Numbered from the stretch's first letter, positions 7,552 to 15,774 are shown. The stretch: DNA of 19,031 bases from an uncultured Bacteriovoracaceae bacterium (GCA_937923325.1 CAKZUQ010000043.1:1-19031); one strand, 5' to 3'. Program-made: numbers and translations. Notes: generated by a model not told the origin, from the sequence alone.

Positions 7552-10079
7552 GGTGAAAACTTACATTCTATAATTTTAACTTCGCCACTAGCTCCGTCCA
7601 TATGCAATCTCATACCTGTTTTCAAAACCTTAGTCGCATTGGGAATATTAATTATTGTTGGTATCTTTAATTCACGCCCAATGATTGCTGCATGTGAAAG
7701 AATATTTCCTCTCGTAACAATTAAACCTTTTGCCTTCATCATAAGAAAAACCCAACCAGGATCTGTAGAGTCTGTGACAAGAATCTTACCTTCCACATCA
7801 GCGTCTATATTTGGTGCATCAAGGACTATGCATTCTTCTTCAACCTCCCCCGGACAACACCCAGCTCCTCTCAACTGTGTATCTGTTGAAGGCAATGAGC
7901 TTTGATAATGGCTGATATCAAATTCACTATTTAATAAAAAAGAGTTTGGGTATTCCCTTTCTGTGGATTTTTTATAATATTTTTTTAATTTTTGAACTTT
8001 TTCTCGTTGGCAGGTTAGCTCTGTTATAATAACCGGGAGCTCACTTTCATTAAAATAGAAAATATCTTCACGCTCATCAATAATTTTTAGATTAACTAAC
8101 CTTGAACCTAATTCAAGAAAAGTGAGCCTAGTAAAGGTCTTTACCCTCACCCTATTAAAACGACTAAGTTCTCTAAAGCGAATAGACTCACGGTATAAAT
8201 GAATAAAGTATTTAAAGAACACTCTTTTAAAAAAAGACATTTTTTTTGATAAATCGTTTTTCTCATTTTCACTATGTTCATTCAGAATAATTGGCTCAGC
8301 TAAAAAACGTAAGAATTTATTTGGATCTTCTGCCAAAGAAGGTGTTTCATATTTCATTTCTTCAATTGTTCTACTTCCGTATTTATTTAAATGTGTAGTT
8401 ACCAACTTAAAAAATTCGGGGTCAAATACTTCTAATTTCTTTATATCAGGAGTCTCTAGTATAAAGGATTGTGTCTGTGGCCTATTATGTAGATATTTAG
8501 CTAATTGATTTGTTGATAACACTAACTTATAACTTTCAACTTCTGGATCAGACTCAGTCTGAGAAGAGATAATAGATAAATCGTTATTTACTAGAATTGA
8601 ACAAATTTTTAAGTGAAGAGACACAACTAGATCATTTAACAAGGCCTTGCAAGCAAAGCTAAAATACTTATCCTCTGCTAGCTTTAGCTGTTCAAGCATT
8701 TCTTTACTAGATAATTCTTTTAAATCTATATTTCCATAGTTCTTTTCAAATTCAAGATAATTAACTTGATAATCTTCTTGGCACTTTCTAGGGAAAAAAG
8801 TGTGTTTTAGAATTTTTGGGATAACCCTAGTCCCCATTAGTAATTGCTTGAAAAAATTTATTTTTGGAATATATAAAACATCTGCTTTTTGCACACCTAT
8901 CATAGAATTCCATGATTTTTTTAGAAATCTATTGATAAATGGAACTGTTCCTAGAAGTGCATACCAATGATTCACAACATAATAAAACCTTCCATCAAAA
9001 TCCTCAACGCTATTATAAATGATTGAATTAAACTTTTTAACTTCTGACTTAAAGTAGCCTAGATAAAGCATTAATGACTTTAAGTTTTCTCCATACAGTC
9101 GCTTTAAACTCGACGCTGTTAAAGGTAGAGAAATTCCTGGATAATTTTCAATGATATTACTATTATCATAAAAGTAGACTTTTTTATTTTGAGAAACAGT
9201 TGTTATAGGTCTTGCTTGCAAGAAGAAGAGTTCATTATTTGAAATTGCCCATTCAAAATCAAAAAACAAATTTTCATTATCGGTGTAATTTTTAGCGTTC
9301 TCAACAATATGATTGACTTGGGAATCTTCTAAAGTTGGAATACTTTGCTTTTCCAATTCGACTTTTAAAACTTCCACTTCATTTTTATCTTGAGTAGTGT
9401 TTCTTTTTGTCTGCTTTGTTTTAAGTACAATTTCTTTCTCTATACCCTTTGATATTGTATTGATTTTATAAGTATCCGTTTCGACAACTCCATCAACAAC
9501 ACCTTGACCTACCCCATAACCTGCGACAATAACTTTCTCATTAAGGTTACCATTTGGGTTTGATTGAAAATAGATTCCAGAAACAGTCGGATCAATCATC
9601 TGTTGGATCACAACTGACATTTTTATCTGATCTAATTTAATCCCTTTTTGTTTGATATACTCGAGATGGTGCTCAGAAAAAACAGATAGCCAGCATTTTT
9701 TGATATATTTATCTAAATTATCTTCTATATATAAAAATGATTCATAAATTCCAGCAAATGACGCCTCTACTCCATCTTCTAAATTCGCACTCGACCTCAC
9801 TGCATTAGAACCAAATTTATGTTGATTAATATTGTGAATTTCATCTTTGCTAAAAGGTATATTTAAAATAACTTGTTCAATTTTATCAAACTGTGATTTT
9901 TTTGATAATTGAATAATATCTTCAAAATAGGGAGATATTTTTTTTTGAAAGAATCTCGAGTCGATACAAAACCAACTTGGAACATTAAGTCCCATTTGTT
10001 GCATTTGATAGAGACTTAAGGCTTTTCCTCCAGCATACTGCTTAATGACAGAGTGCTTTTGAGTTTGATCAATGATCAC
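7530..10079 (-). CDS. PEP-synthase / rifampicin-phosphotransferase-like dikinase
   Basis: An 849-residue protein with the order ATP-grasp domain (1-about 300), unrecognised middle domain (about 300-740), swivelling phosphohistidine domain (about 755-840). ATP-site residues of the PPDK/PEP synthase family are all visible: Lys19 in 'AGGKALSLYQM', Arg95 in 'NAVRSSANLED', and Glu276, Gln288 and Arg290 in 'FEWAISNNELFFLQARPIT'. The phosphocarrier His796 is in 'TRGNILSHAAIIGRELKIP'. Length and order match rifampicin phosphotransferase, with the substrate domain between the two catalytic halves. They do not match true PEP synthase, which has a C-terminal TIM barrel. Such enzymes move the beta-phosphate of ATP via His to a small acceptor. 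The acceptor here is unknown, and the middle region does not look like a known rifampicin domain to me. It starts at GTG in a 4-base overlap with the UbiA-like gene. Confidence 0.75.
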   Translation of the reverse strand: MIIDQTQKHSVIKQYAGGKALSLYQMQQMGLNVPSWFCIDSRFFQKKISPYFEDIIQLSKKSQFDKIEQVILNIPFSKDEIHNINQHKFGSNAVRSSANLEDGVEASFAGIYESFLYIEDNLDKYIKKCWLSVFSEHHLEYIKQKGIKLDQIKMSVVIQQMIDPTVSGIYFQSNPNGNLNEKVIVAGYGVGQGVVDGVVETDTYKINTISKGIEKEIVLKTKQTKRNTTQDKNEVEVLKVELEKQSIPTLEDSQVNHIVENAKNYTDNENLFFDFEWAISNNELFFLQARPITTVSQNKKVYFYDNSNIIENYPGISLPLTASSLKRLYGENLKSLMLYLGYFKSEVKKFNSIIYNSVEDFDGRFYYVVNHWYALLGTVPFINRFLKKSWNSMIGVQKADVLYIPKINFFKQLLMGTRVIPKILKHTFFPRKCQEDYQVNYLEFEKNYGNIDLKELSSKEMLEQLKLAEDKYFSFACKALLNDLVVSLHLKICSILVNNDLSIISSQTESDPEVESYKLVLSTNQLAKYLHNRPQTQSFILETPDIKKLEVFDPEFFKLVTTHLNKYGSRTIEEMKYETPSLAEDPNKFLRFLAEPIILNEHSENEKNDLSKKMSFFKRVFFKYFIHLYRESIRFRELSRFNRVRVKTFTRLTFLELGSRLVNLKIIDEREDIFYFNESELPVIITELTCQREKVQKLKKYYKKSTEREYPNSFLLNSEFDISHYQSSLPSTDTQLRGAGCCPGEVEEECIVLDAPNIDADVEGKILVTDSTDPGWVFLMMKAKGLIVTRGNILSHAAIIGRELKIPTIINIPNATKVLKTGMRLHMDGASGEVKIIECKFSPKKRTLK

Positions 10080-10954
10080 GAGAGGATTCCATTAATTAGA
10101 AGTATAATCATAATTGCCGAGCTTATTACTTCAGCAAGCGTCCTCAGAGCAAACTTACTTTCTTTTTTTGTTATAGCTAATAATACTAAATAAATTGTGT
10201 ACAAGGCACATAAAATAAAATTAGTAATAAAGAAGACTTTATTTAAAACCCAATAACTCGCTATAATGGTAATAACAATATAAACTAAACTAAAATAAAT
10301 AGATTTACTGTATCCTAATATATGAGAGTAAGTTTCATAACCTTCTCTTTCACTGGTAAAAGTTTTTCTAATAATTTCCCAGTGGAATCCTGGAAGTGAC
10401 AAACATGCTATAAGACAGATATTTTGAATAGAGTACAATTGCTGAGTATCACCATTTACAAAAACAGCTATTATAAAAATATTAAGTGCAATAGCATAAG
10501 GAGAATGAGTTAAGAATGCTAATAACCTATTATTCTCTAAGAGGTTTGGCATAAAAAACCATTTTTGCATTAAAACACAATATGTAAAAAGCATTACCCC
10601 ATATAAATAAGTACTTATTTGCAAAAGGTTAATACTTAAAATACCAAATGCACTCAAATAAAGTAAAAATTTTAGATCTGTTCCCTTTACTCTTCCACTT
10701 GGGAATGGACGCTCTGGGAAATATTTTTTATCCGTGTCTTCATCTTTAAACTCATCACAAACTCTATAATAAAGAAGTGACATAAACATTGAGATAGTAG
10801 TGATAAGAAATAAATCAATTGGAATCTCATTATTTACAGATTTACTTTGATACAAGTAAGCAATCACACAAGCTAAAACACTCAACAACAATCTTGAATA
10901 GACTTGAAAGGTTTCAATTAAATAAATACTTATTCTACTAGCTGATACCTTCAA
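10076..10954 (-). CDS. UbiA-family prenyltransferase-like membrane protein
   Basis: A 292-residue polytopic protein, about eight hydrophobic segments. The first Asp-rich motif is Asp67-Glu68-x-x-Asp71-x3-Asp75, matching the NDxxDxxxD diphosphate/Mg site of UbiA enzymes, followed by 'PERPFPSGRV' (80-89), also typical. The second motif is degenerate: Glu202, Glu204 and Glu207 in 'RKTFTSEREGYETYS' replace the usual DxxxD. That resembles a divergent UbiA branch in which this loop ends in 'G-x-x-TYS'. The start is TTG at 10952-10954, with GGAG seven bases upstream; no in-frame ATG fits the N-terminus. UbiA enzymes join a prenyl chain to an aromatic or other acceptor; the substrate here is unknown. 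It follows the nitroreductase by 28 bases and overlaps the dikinase by four. Confidence 0.7.
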   Translation of the reverse strand: MKVSASRISIYLIETFQVYSRLLLSVLACVIAYLYQSKSVNNEIPIDLFLITTISMFMSLLYYRVCDEFKDEDTDKKYFPERPFPSGRVKGTDLKFLLYLSAFGILSINLLQISTYLYGVMLFTYCVLMQKWFFMPNLLENNRLLAFLTHSPYAIALNIFIIAVFVNGDTQQLYSIQNICLIACLSLPGFHWEIIRKTFTSEREGYETYSHILGYSKSIYFSLVYIVITIIASYWVLNKVFFITNFILCALYTIYLVLLAITKKESKFALRTLAEVISSAIMIILLINGILS

Positions 10955-10982
10955 TACACATCTCCAAATAATTGATTTTTAT

Positions 10983-11756
10983 TTAAATTTCTTTAATGAA
11001 TTGTTCTCTTGGAAACCTTAGCCTTTCTCCATAAACTCCATTATCACTTCGCTTTCCAGCTGAGATAATCATACAAGGCTCAGCCTCTTTGGGTAAGCCT
11101 AAAAGCTTCGACACTTTTTTCTCATCAAAGCCTTCCATTGGACACGAGTCATAACCATATGCTCTAAAAGCTAACATTAAATTCTCACATGCTAAGGCAG
11201 TTGATTTATGCATCCATACTCTTAAGTCAGCAATTGAGCTATTCCCACCAGGAACAACACTAGATAACCTTTTAAAGAAAATCATCAGTTTTTTTATTGG
11301 ACCTAAAATCCCACATGGACCAATTTCATTAGCTAAGTAAACGATTTTAGAATAATAACTAATAACTGACTTCGGTGTATCTTGGTCTTGTTTATCAAAA
11401 ATTTCAAGCATCTGCTTTGCATGTTTTTTCCAAGTATCACGTCTTGCTACACAGATAATTAATTCACTAGCAGTTCTCGCTGCTGGTTGGTTTAAACAAT
11501 ACTCTGAAACAAGTTTTTTCTTAGCAGGACTCGTAACTCTATAAAACTCCCAAGGTTGAAGGTTAGATGAGTTGGGTGCTAATAAAGCTGCATCTAAGCA
11601 CTTATGAACAATATCATCAGGTATCGGTTCATCTTTATACACTCTTACACTTCTTCTACTATTTATAAGCTTTTCAAACTCCAAAGAGTCTATTTTCTCA
11701 GCAGTTTCTGTGTAATTCATCTGTGGAATTTTTGAAAAAATATCCATATCACTCAT
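10983..11756 (-). CDS. Nitroreductase-family flavoprotein
   Basis: A 257-residue FMN-dependent oxidoreductase of the nitroreductase family. The FMN-contacting 'RRSVRVYKDEPIP' (34-46) and 'LLAPNSSNLQPWEFYRVT' are at the N-terminal side, and 'CENLMLAFRAYGYDSCPMEG' near residue 200 is the conserved second half. It is longer than typical enzymes (about 200 residues). The extra length is an N-terminal stretch of about 25 residues and a basic, hydrophobic insertion near 145-175 ('GPIKKLMIFFKRLSSVV') that may touch the membrane or cap the active site. A clean AGGAG site precedes the ATG, and the upstream ilvA stop is 8 bases away. The substrate cannot be deduced. The position before a UbiA-like prenyltransferase suggests a reduction step on a quinone-like or prenylated compound, which is inference only. 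Confidence 0.8.
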   Translation of the reverse strand: MSDMDIFSKIPQMNYTETAEKIDSLEFEKLINSRRSVRVYKDEPIPDDIVHKCLDAALLAPNSSNLQPWEFYRVTSPAKKKLVSEYCLNQPAARTASELIICVARRDTWKKHAKQMLEIFDKQDQDTPKSVISYYSKIVYLANEIGPCGILGPIKKLMIFFKRLSSVVPGGNSSIADLRVWMHKSTALACENLMLAFRAYGYDSCPMEGFDEKKVSKLLGLPKEAEPCMIISAGKRSDNGVYGERLRFPREQFIKEI

Positions 11757-11764
11757 AAATTCTC

Positions 11765-12988
11765 CTAATGAACTTGGTTTACAATTTTATAATGGTTTTT
11801 AAGAATGGCTAGAATTTCTTGTGTATGTATTGGACCTTTTGTTTCAAGAGTCGCTTGAACAATTGATTCCTGTAATTCTAGATAAGGTGCATTTCTATCA
11901 TGTATAATTTCTAGAATATTTGCTCCAGTCTGTGAAAGAACATTAGTCATCTCTTTCAAAGAACCAGGTTTATCATCTAGTAGGATTGAAACATTTATTC
12001 TTCTTTTTGTTTCGATTAATCCCTTATCAATAATTCTATCAACAACGTTAATATCAATATTTCCACCTGATATAATTAAAACGACATTTTTATTTTTAAA
12101 ACGCCTTGGATTCATTTCATATAACTCGTGAAAAGCCGCAAGATTAATAGCTCCTGCACCTTCGGCAATAACTCTGGCCTGTTCCATAAGTCGTAGTACA
12201 CTTGCTGCTATTAAATCATCAGGAACATGAATAGCTTCATCAATAATTGAATCAAGTAGATTATACATTTCTGGGACGGGTGATTTCACTTTGATCCCAT
12301 CAGCAAATGTGGCCACTGTAGGGTCTTCCATAATTTTCCCTTGCTGTAGAGATTTAACCATACTGCTCGCACCTGTGGCCTGAGATCCAATTAACTTACA
12401 ACTGGGCATTAGTTTTTTTGCAACTACTCCAACACCACCCATAAGTCCTCCACCTCCAATACTTCCAAAGATGAAGTCTATATCTGCTAGCTGAGAATTT
12501 AATTCAAAACCAACTGAGCCTTGTCCAGCAATAACAAGTGGATCATGAAAAGGATGAACAAACACTTTTTTATTTTCTTTTAAATATTGTTTTGCGTATT
12601 CAAAGCTTTCATCAACATTTTCCCCCTCTAGAATTACCTTTGCCCCTAAACTCTCTGTATTTAGAATTTTTACTAAAGGTGAAGGTTTAGGCATGATAAT
12701 AGTTGCTTCTACTCCAAACTTCTTTGCGGCCCAAGCAACTCCTTGAGCATGATTTCCAGCGCTAACAGCAACAACACCAAGACTTTTTTCTTCATCAGTA
12801 AGATTTGCAATCTTATTTGTTGCGCCTCTTAATTTGAATGAGCCTACAGGTTGTAAGTTTTCTAACTTTAAAAAAATATTCGCACCATACTTCGATGATA
12901 ACCAATCATTTTTTATTAGAGGTGTTGGAGATATTAAATCACTTAGTATTACTTTTGCTTTTTCAAATTCATTAAAATCAATTTTCAT
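11765..12988 (-). CDS. ilvA: Threonine ammonia-lyase, medium form with C-terminal ACT domain
   Basis: A 407-residue PLP enzyme deaminating threonine to 2-oxobutyrate. The PLP lysine is Lys52 in 'GSFKLRGATNK'. 'SAGNHAQGVAW' and the glycine loop 'SIGGGGLMGGVG' bind substrate and cofactor phosphate, and 'ISGGNIDINVVDRII' closes the catalytic domain. A single ACT domain follows ('INVSILLDDKPGSLKEMTNV', about 333-407). This is the medium-length form (TIGR01127 type), between the short catabolic TdcB and the long biosynthetic IlvA with two ACT-like units, so the ACT domain likely gives amino-acid control. The ATG overlaps the stop of the HD-GYP gene by four bases (ATGA), indicating translational coupling. 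It could serve isoleucine synthesis or threonine catabolism; no other ilv gene is in the window. Confidence 0.9.
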   Translation of the reverse strand: MKIDFNEFEKAKVILSDLISPTPLIKNDWLSSKYGANIFLKLENLQPVGSFKLRGATNKIANLTDEEKSLGVVAVSAGNHAQGVAWAAKKFGVEATIIMPKPSPLVKILNTESLGAKVILEGENVDESFEYAKQYLKENKKVFVHPFHDPLVIAGQGSVGFELNSQLADIDFIFGSIGGGGLMGGVGVVAKKLMPSCKLIGSQATGASSMVKSLQQGKIMEDPTVATFADGIKVKSPVPEMYNLLDSIIDEAIHVPDDLIAASVLRLMEQARVIAEGAGAINLAAFHELYEMNPRRFKNKNVVLIISGGNIDINVVDRIIDKGLIETKRRINVSILLDDKPGSLKEMTNVLSQTGANILEIIHDRNAPYLELQESIVQATLETKGPIHTQEILAILKNHYKIVNQVH

Positions 12989-14127
12989 TCTTTCTCTTTT
13001 TTTCCAAATATGTCATCTGTGCTTTTAATTTTTCCAAAATCTTCTTCCTCAAACATTTCTTGAATCTCTTCCAGTGGAATTTTTGCATAAGGAAGTGTTG
13101 GATCGAATGAATCTGCAAGTTTAAGCTCTTTTGTAGACTTTATTTTAGTATGAGATACATGAGCTGCAAATGCATTAAATAATTTTGGGTCTAACTTTAT
13201 TCCACTAAATTTACTCATCACATCTATAGCTTGAGAAATTGGTAAAACTTCACTATAAGTACGCTTTGTCGTAATGGCGTCGAAAAAATCCGCAATCGTA
13301 CAAATCCTAGCAAATAAGTGTATTTCCTTTTCTTTCAATTTGTTCGGGTATCCATTTCCATCCCAGTTTTCATGATGTTCATGAACTATTCGACCAATTA
13401 TATTTAAATCTAAATCTTCACCTACTTCACATTCTCCACTTTTAAGTAGATCAATTCCGTAATCAGGATGCTTTTTAATAATTCCATATTCCTCATCTGT
13501 TAAACCACCAGGAGAATTTAAAATATTTGTTGGGATTTTAACCTTCCCAAGGTCGTGAAGTAATCCCCCAAGACCAACATGTGTTAATTCTAATCGACTT
13601 GCATTTGGCTTTAAAGCCCTTAAAATTGTAATACAGTACATAGAGACATTTATGGAATGATCATAAGTATAAAAGTCATGACCACTTAGATCTCCAATTA
13701 GTCCTTTTAATGAATCAATATTATAGTCATCTAGAACATCAATCATTGACTCAACAGCACCTCTGCACTCTTCAATTGTTTCAGAAAGAAGTTCAGTGCT
13801 AAACTCTTTTTTATCATCAAAAATATTATGTAAGTATTGAATTGCAGAATCTTTAATAAAGGTTGTTGCTTCAACATCAGAAACAGCGTCAGATTTCACT
13901 AAGCTTTTCATGTATTCTTTTCTTTGATCTTCCGCTACATAGAGCTGAAAATACTTCTGTTTTAACTCAGATAAGTCTCCATCTGAAAGGAATTCGCCTT
14001 CAGGAAAAATCTTTATAAACTTTTGTTTATTCTTTACTGCTGATGAATTTACAAATAAGTCATATGGCATATTTGTATCTTTCAAAATTAGGTCGTAACC
14101 TACTGAAAAAAAGCTCCGCTGTGCCAC
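12985..14127 (-). CDS. HD-GYP domain protein, probable cyclic-di-GMP phosphodiesterase
   Basis: About 380 residues. The N-terminal 140 residues are an unrecognised alpha/beta domain; the rest is a complete HD-GYP domain. Visible are the first metal His in 'YDHSINVS', His-Asp in 'LLHDLGKVKIP' (about 191-192), 'KKHPDYG', the paired His in 'HEHHENWDGNGYP' (about 251-261), and 'ADFFDAITTKRTY'. These are the residues that make HD-GYP proteins active on cyclic-di-GMP. I place the start at GTG (14125-14127): AGGAG at 14134-14138 abuts the ATG two codons upstream with no spacing, but is six bases from this GTG. It is the promoter-proximal gene of the five-gene minus operon, so second-messenger turnover may be co-expressed with the metabolic genes behind it. 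Confidence 0.85.
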   Translation of the reverse strand: MAQRSFFSVGYDLILKDTNMPYDLFVNSSAVKNKQKFIKIFPEGEFLSDGDLSELKQKYFQLYVAEDQRKEYMKSLVKSDAVSDVEATTFIKDSAIQYLHNIFDDKKEFSTELLSETIEECRGAVESMIDVLDDYNIDSLKGLIGDLSGHDFYTYDHSINVSMYCITILRALKPNASRLELTHVGLGGLLHDLGKVKIPTNILNSPGGLTDEEYGIIKKHPDYGIDLLKSGECEVGEDLDLNIIGRIVHEHHENWDGNGYPNKLKEKEIHLFARICTIADFFDAITTKRTYSEVLPISQAIDVMSKFSGIKLDPKLFNAFAAHVSHTKIKSTKELKLADSFDPTLPYAKIPLEEIQEMFEEEDFGKIKSTDDIFGKKEKE

Positions 14128-14395
14128 AAGCATCTCCTACTAAAATTGTTCATTTACACTCTATATTTGCACTATGTAATGTGCTTTATTTTATCATATG
14201 CTGTATTAATTTTGTTCACGGAAAAAATAGGACTATTCGAATAAAATAGATTTTAGATAAGTTATCAAAGTAAGTATTAATAATATTTAATTTACACTAT
14301 TTTGTCTTTGCTCAATATAGAGACTTTCAGAGTTGGGATATTTTTCATCTGCTAATTCTAGCTTAATTTTTGATTTTAATTTATGAATGTTTACT
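14128..14395. other. Intergenic region upstream of the HD-GYP gene
   Basis: Very AT-rich, with no convincing gene. It must hold the promoter of the five-gene minus operon. One weak candidate on the minus strand is TTGATA (14268 to 14263), 17 bases, then TTTATT (14245 to 14240). I see no other structure that stands out. Confidence 0.4.
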
Positions 14396-14420
14396 AAAAA
14401 GCCTCTGAAAAACAGAGGCT
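14396..14420 (-). terminator. Intrinsic terminator of ssb
   Basis: AGCCTCTG (14400-14407) and CAGAGGCT (14413-14420) form eight pairs around a five-A loop. Reading on the minus strand, the stem is followed by a run of five U (complement of 14396-14400). It lies 35 bases past the ssb stop. Confidence 0.85.
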
Positions 14421-14454
14421 TATACTTAATTTTCAATAAATTTTTTTAATTTTT

Positions 14455-14916
14455 TTAGAAAGGTATATCGTCTGAAGCAAAATTTGCATCAGTTGCTACG
14501 TTATACTCTTTTGCTGGTTCTTCCTGAGGAGCTGATCCAAAGTTATTTGAATTATTCCCTGCAAAGTTATTGCTTCCAGCTTGAGCTTGTCCACCAATGA
14601 ACTGAACAGTAGTTGCATTGATTTCAGTTGTATATCTCTTATTACCGTCTTTATCATCCCAAGATCTTGTTTGAAGTCTTCCTTCAACAAATGCTTGTCT
14701 ACCTTTTGCAAGATATTGATTACAAAGTTCAGCCAGTTTTCCCCAAACAACAACTCTGTGCCATTCAGTTCTTTCTTGCTTTTGTCCTGATGATTTATCA
14801 TTCCAAGTTTCTGAAGTCGCTAGTGAAAAATTACAAACTGCTGCTCCTGAAGGTGTATGCTTTAGCTCTGGATCTTGTCCTAAACGGCCCAATAAAATAA
14901 CTTTATTTACGCTCAT
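14455..14916 (-). CDS. ssb: Single-stranded DNA-binding protein
   Basis: A 153-residue SSB. The OB fold covers residues 1-110, with the family start '[20 protein letters not shown]' and the conserved '[14 protein letters not shown]', '[19 protein letters not shown]' and '[13 protein letters not shown]' strands. A flexible Gly/Asn/Gln linker (about 112-140) follows, and the acidic tip ends in DDIPF, the peptide that binds SSB partners such as repair and replication proteins. The ribosome site AAGGAG lies six bases upstream of the ATG. It is followed by its own terminator and separated from the upstream same-strand gene by 176 bases, so it is probably monocistronic. Length and motifs are ordinary. 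Confidence 0.96.
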   Translation of the reverse strand: MSVNKVILLGRLGQDPELKHTPSGAAVCNFSLATSETWNDKSSGQKQERTEWHRVVVWGKLAELCNQYLAKGRQAFVEGRLQTRSWDDKDGNKRYTTEINATTVQFIGGQAQAGSNNFAGNNSNNFGSAPQEEPAKEYNVATDANFASDDIPF

Positions 14917-15092
14917 TGTCTCTCCTTGTGTTTATTAGATTTATTTATAACAAAATAACTCAATTAGAAAGTGAAGATGAGAAATAATCATCAACTTTTC
15001 TGCAAATCTACAATACAAATGGGGTGTTAGAGCGATTGAGTATAATCTATTAAATTTAAAGAGGATGCTTGCGCGGCGTTAGCAGAAATGTC

Positions 15093-15560
15093 CTAAAGGG
15101 CTAAGTCGTTAGTACTTTGTTGGTCTAACTTTTCAGGTTCAATTGAAATCTGCTCGCCAACAGGGGCTGCCTTGTCTTCTGATTTACCTGGCAATCTTTC
15201 TGACCAGAATTGTTCTACTTTTTGCTTCGCAACTTTAACATCCCTTCTATACCAGGTAGCGTCAAACCCACAATAAGGACATGGTATTTCTTTTCGATAT
15301 AGTAGCTTATTTGCCACTTCAAAAGTAGGCCATAAAATAAATACCAAACTAAGAGCTTTTGCTCCCATCAGTGGATACAGTGCCCAAGATAAAAATGCTG
15401 ATAAAACAGCAATTTGAATATAATTCATTTCATCAAGATTTTTTTTGTATTTCATCTGTCTAGGTGACTCACATAAAGCACATATGAATTTACGGCTTGG
15501 TTTTTTTACTTTAAAAAACCTTTTTTTTCGTAAATCATCAATATCTGTTTTTAGTTCCAT
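15093..15560 (-). CDS. Unrecognised membrane protein with two CxxC motifs
   Basis: A 155-residue protein I do not recognise. Residues 1-25 are charged and basic. Two CxxC pairs, CALC (27-30) and CPYC (94-97), flank two hydrophobic helices (about 47-65 and 67-83) joined by a tight 'YPLMGAK' turn. If both helices cross the membrane, the two CxxC pairs lie on the same side and could jointly bind one zinc ion, giving a zinc ribbon tied by a membrane hairpin. The tail (about 120-155) is polar and disordered-looking. An AGGAG site sits five bases before the ATG, which supports a real gene. It lies upstream of ssb on the same strand but 176 bases away. A GC-richer imperfect hairpin at 15065-15083 follows the stop and could be a weak terminator. 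Confidence 0.65.
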   Translation of the reverse strand: MELKTDIDDLRKKRFFKVKKPSRKFICALCESPRQMKYKKNLDEMNYIQIAVLSAFLSWALYPLMGAKALSLVFILWPTFEVANKLLYRKEIPCPYCGFDATWYRRDVKVAKQKVEQFWSERLPGKSEDKAAPVGEQISIEPEKLDQQSTNDLAL

Positions 15561-15649
15561 TTAAATCTCCTACCCTTCCATTGTATCAGTACTTGCATCA
15601 TTTCCCATGAGTGAATTTTTTTCCATTTGACCTTAGTTCACTATAAAGG

Positions 15650-15679
15650 ACCTCTGGGATATCTGCATATCCCAGGGGT
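15650..15679. repeat. Strong 13-bp hairpin in the region upstream of the Tad gene
   Basis: ACCTCTGGGATAT (15650-15662) pairs with ATATCCCAGGGGT (15667-15679) around a CTGC tetraloop; the only non-Watson-Crick pair is one G-U. No U-run follows on either strand, so it is not a standard terminator. It could be the 5' part of a structured RNA or a protein-binding palindrome. Confidence 0.7.
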
Positions 15680-15749
15680 GAAATTACGAAAGTAACATCT
15701 GATTGACGTGAACAAAGAGAGGTACACCGAGATTGAGCTGACGTTCTAC

Positions 15750-15774
15750 GTTCATAGATCGGCACCCTATGAAC
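15750..15774. repeat. Second hairpin upstream of the Tad gene
   Basis: GTTCATAG (15750-15757) and CTATGAAC (15767-15774) pair perfectly around the nine-base loop ATCGGCACC. Flanking GGTAC (15721-15725) and GTACC (15798-15802) could close an outer stem. The stretch is about 42% G+C by my count over 15681-15780, higher than the very AT-rich flanks. Confidence 0.5.

Noticed and set aside
7639..7905. Plus-strand frame inside the dikinase gene
   Set aside because: Antisense to the conserved phosphohistidine domain, so it is a codon-composition shadow.
7530..10079. Calling the 849-residue protein a true PEP synthase for gluconeogenesis, next to the glycolytic operon
   Set aside because: The C-terminal PEP/pyruvate TIM barrel is absent and the phosphohistidine domain is at the very C-terminus, as in rifampicin-phosphotransferase-like enzymes.
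14043..14249. Short plus-strand frame over the HD-GYP start
   Set aside because: Antisense to the HD-GYP N-terminus, no ribosome site, hydrophobic tail is from AT-rich intergenic DNA.
14496..14900. Open frames overlapping ssb on both strands
   Set aside because: They are shadows of ssb, whose own frame has complete OB-fold motifs and the DDIPF tip.
4006..15053. Identical 13-mer TATAATCTATTAA at 4006-4018 and 15041-15053 as a shared special promoter
   Set aside because: A 13-base AT-rich match in 19 kb is expected by chance, and the second copy lacks a -35 and faces no plus-strand gene.
15065..15083. GC-rich hairpin TGCT...AGCA as terminator of the two-CxxC gene
   Set aside because: The stem is short with a mismatch and the U-run behind it is poor; kept only as a remark in that gene's entry.
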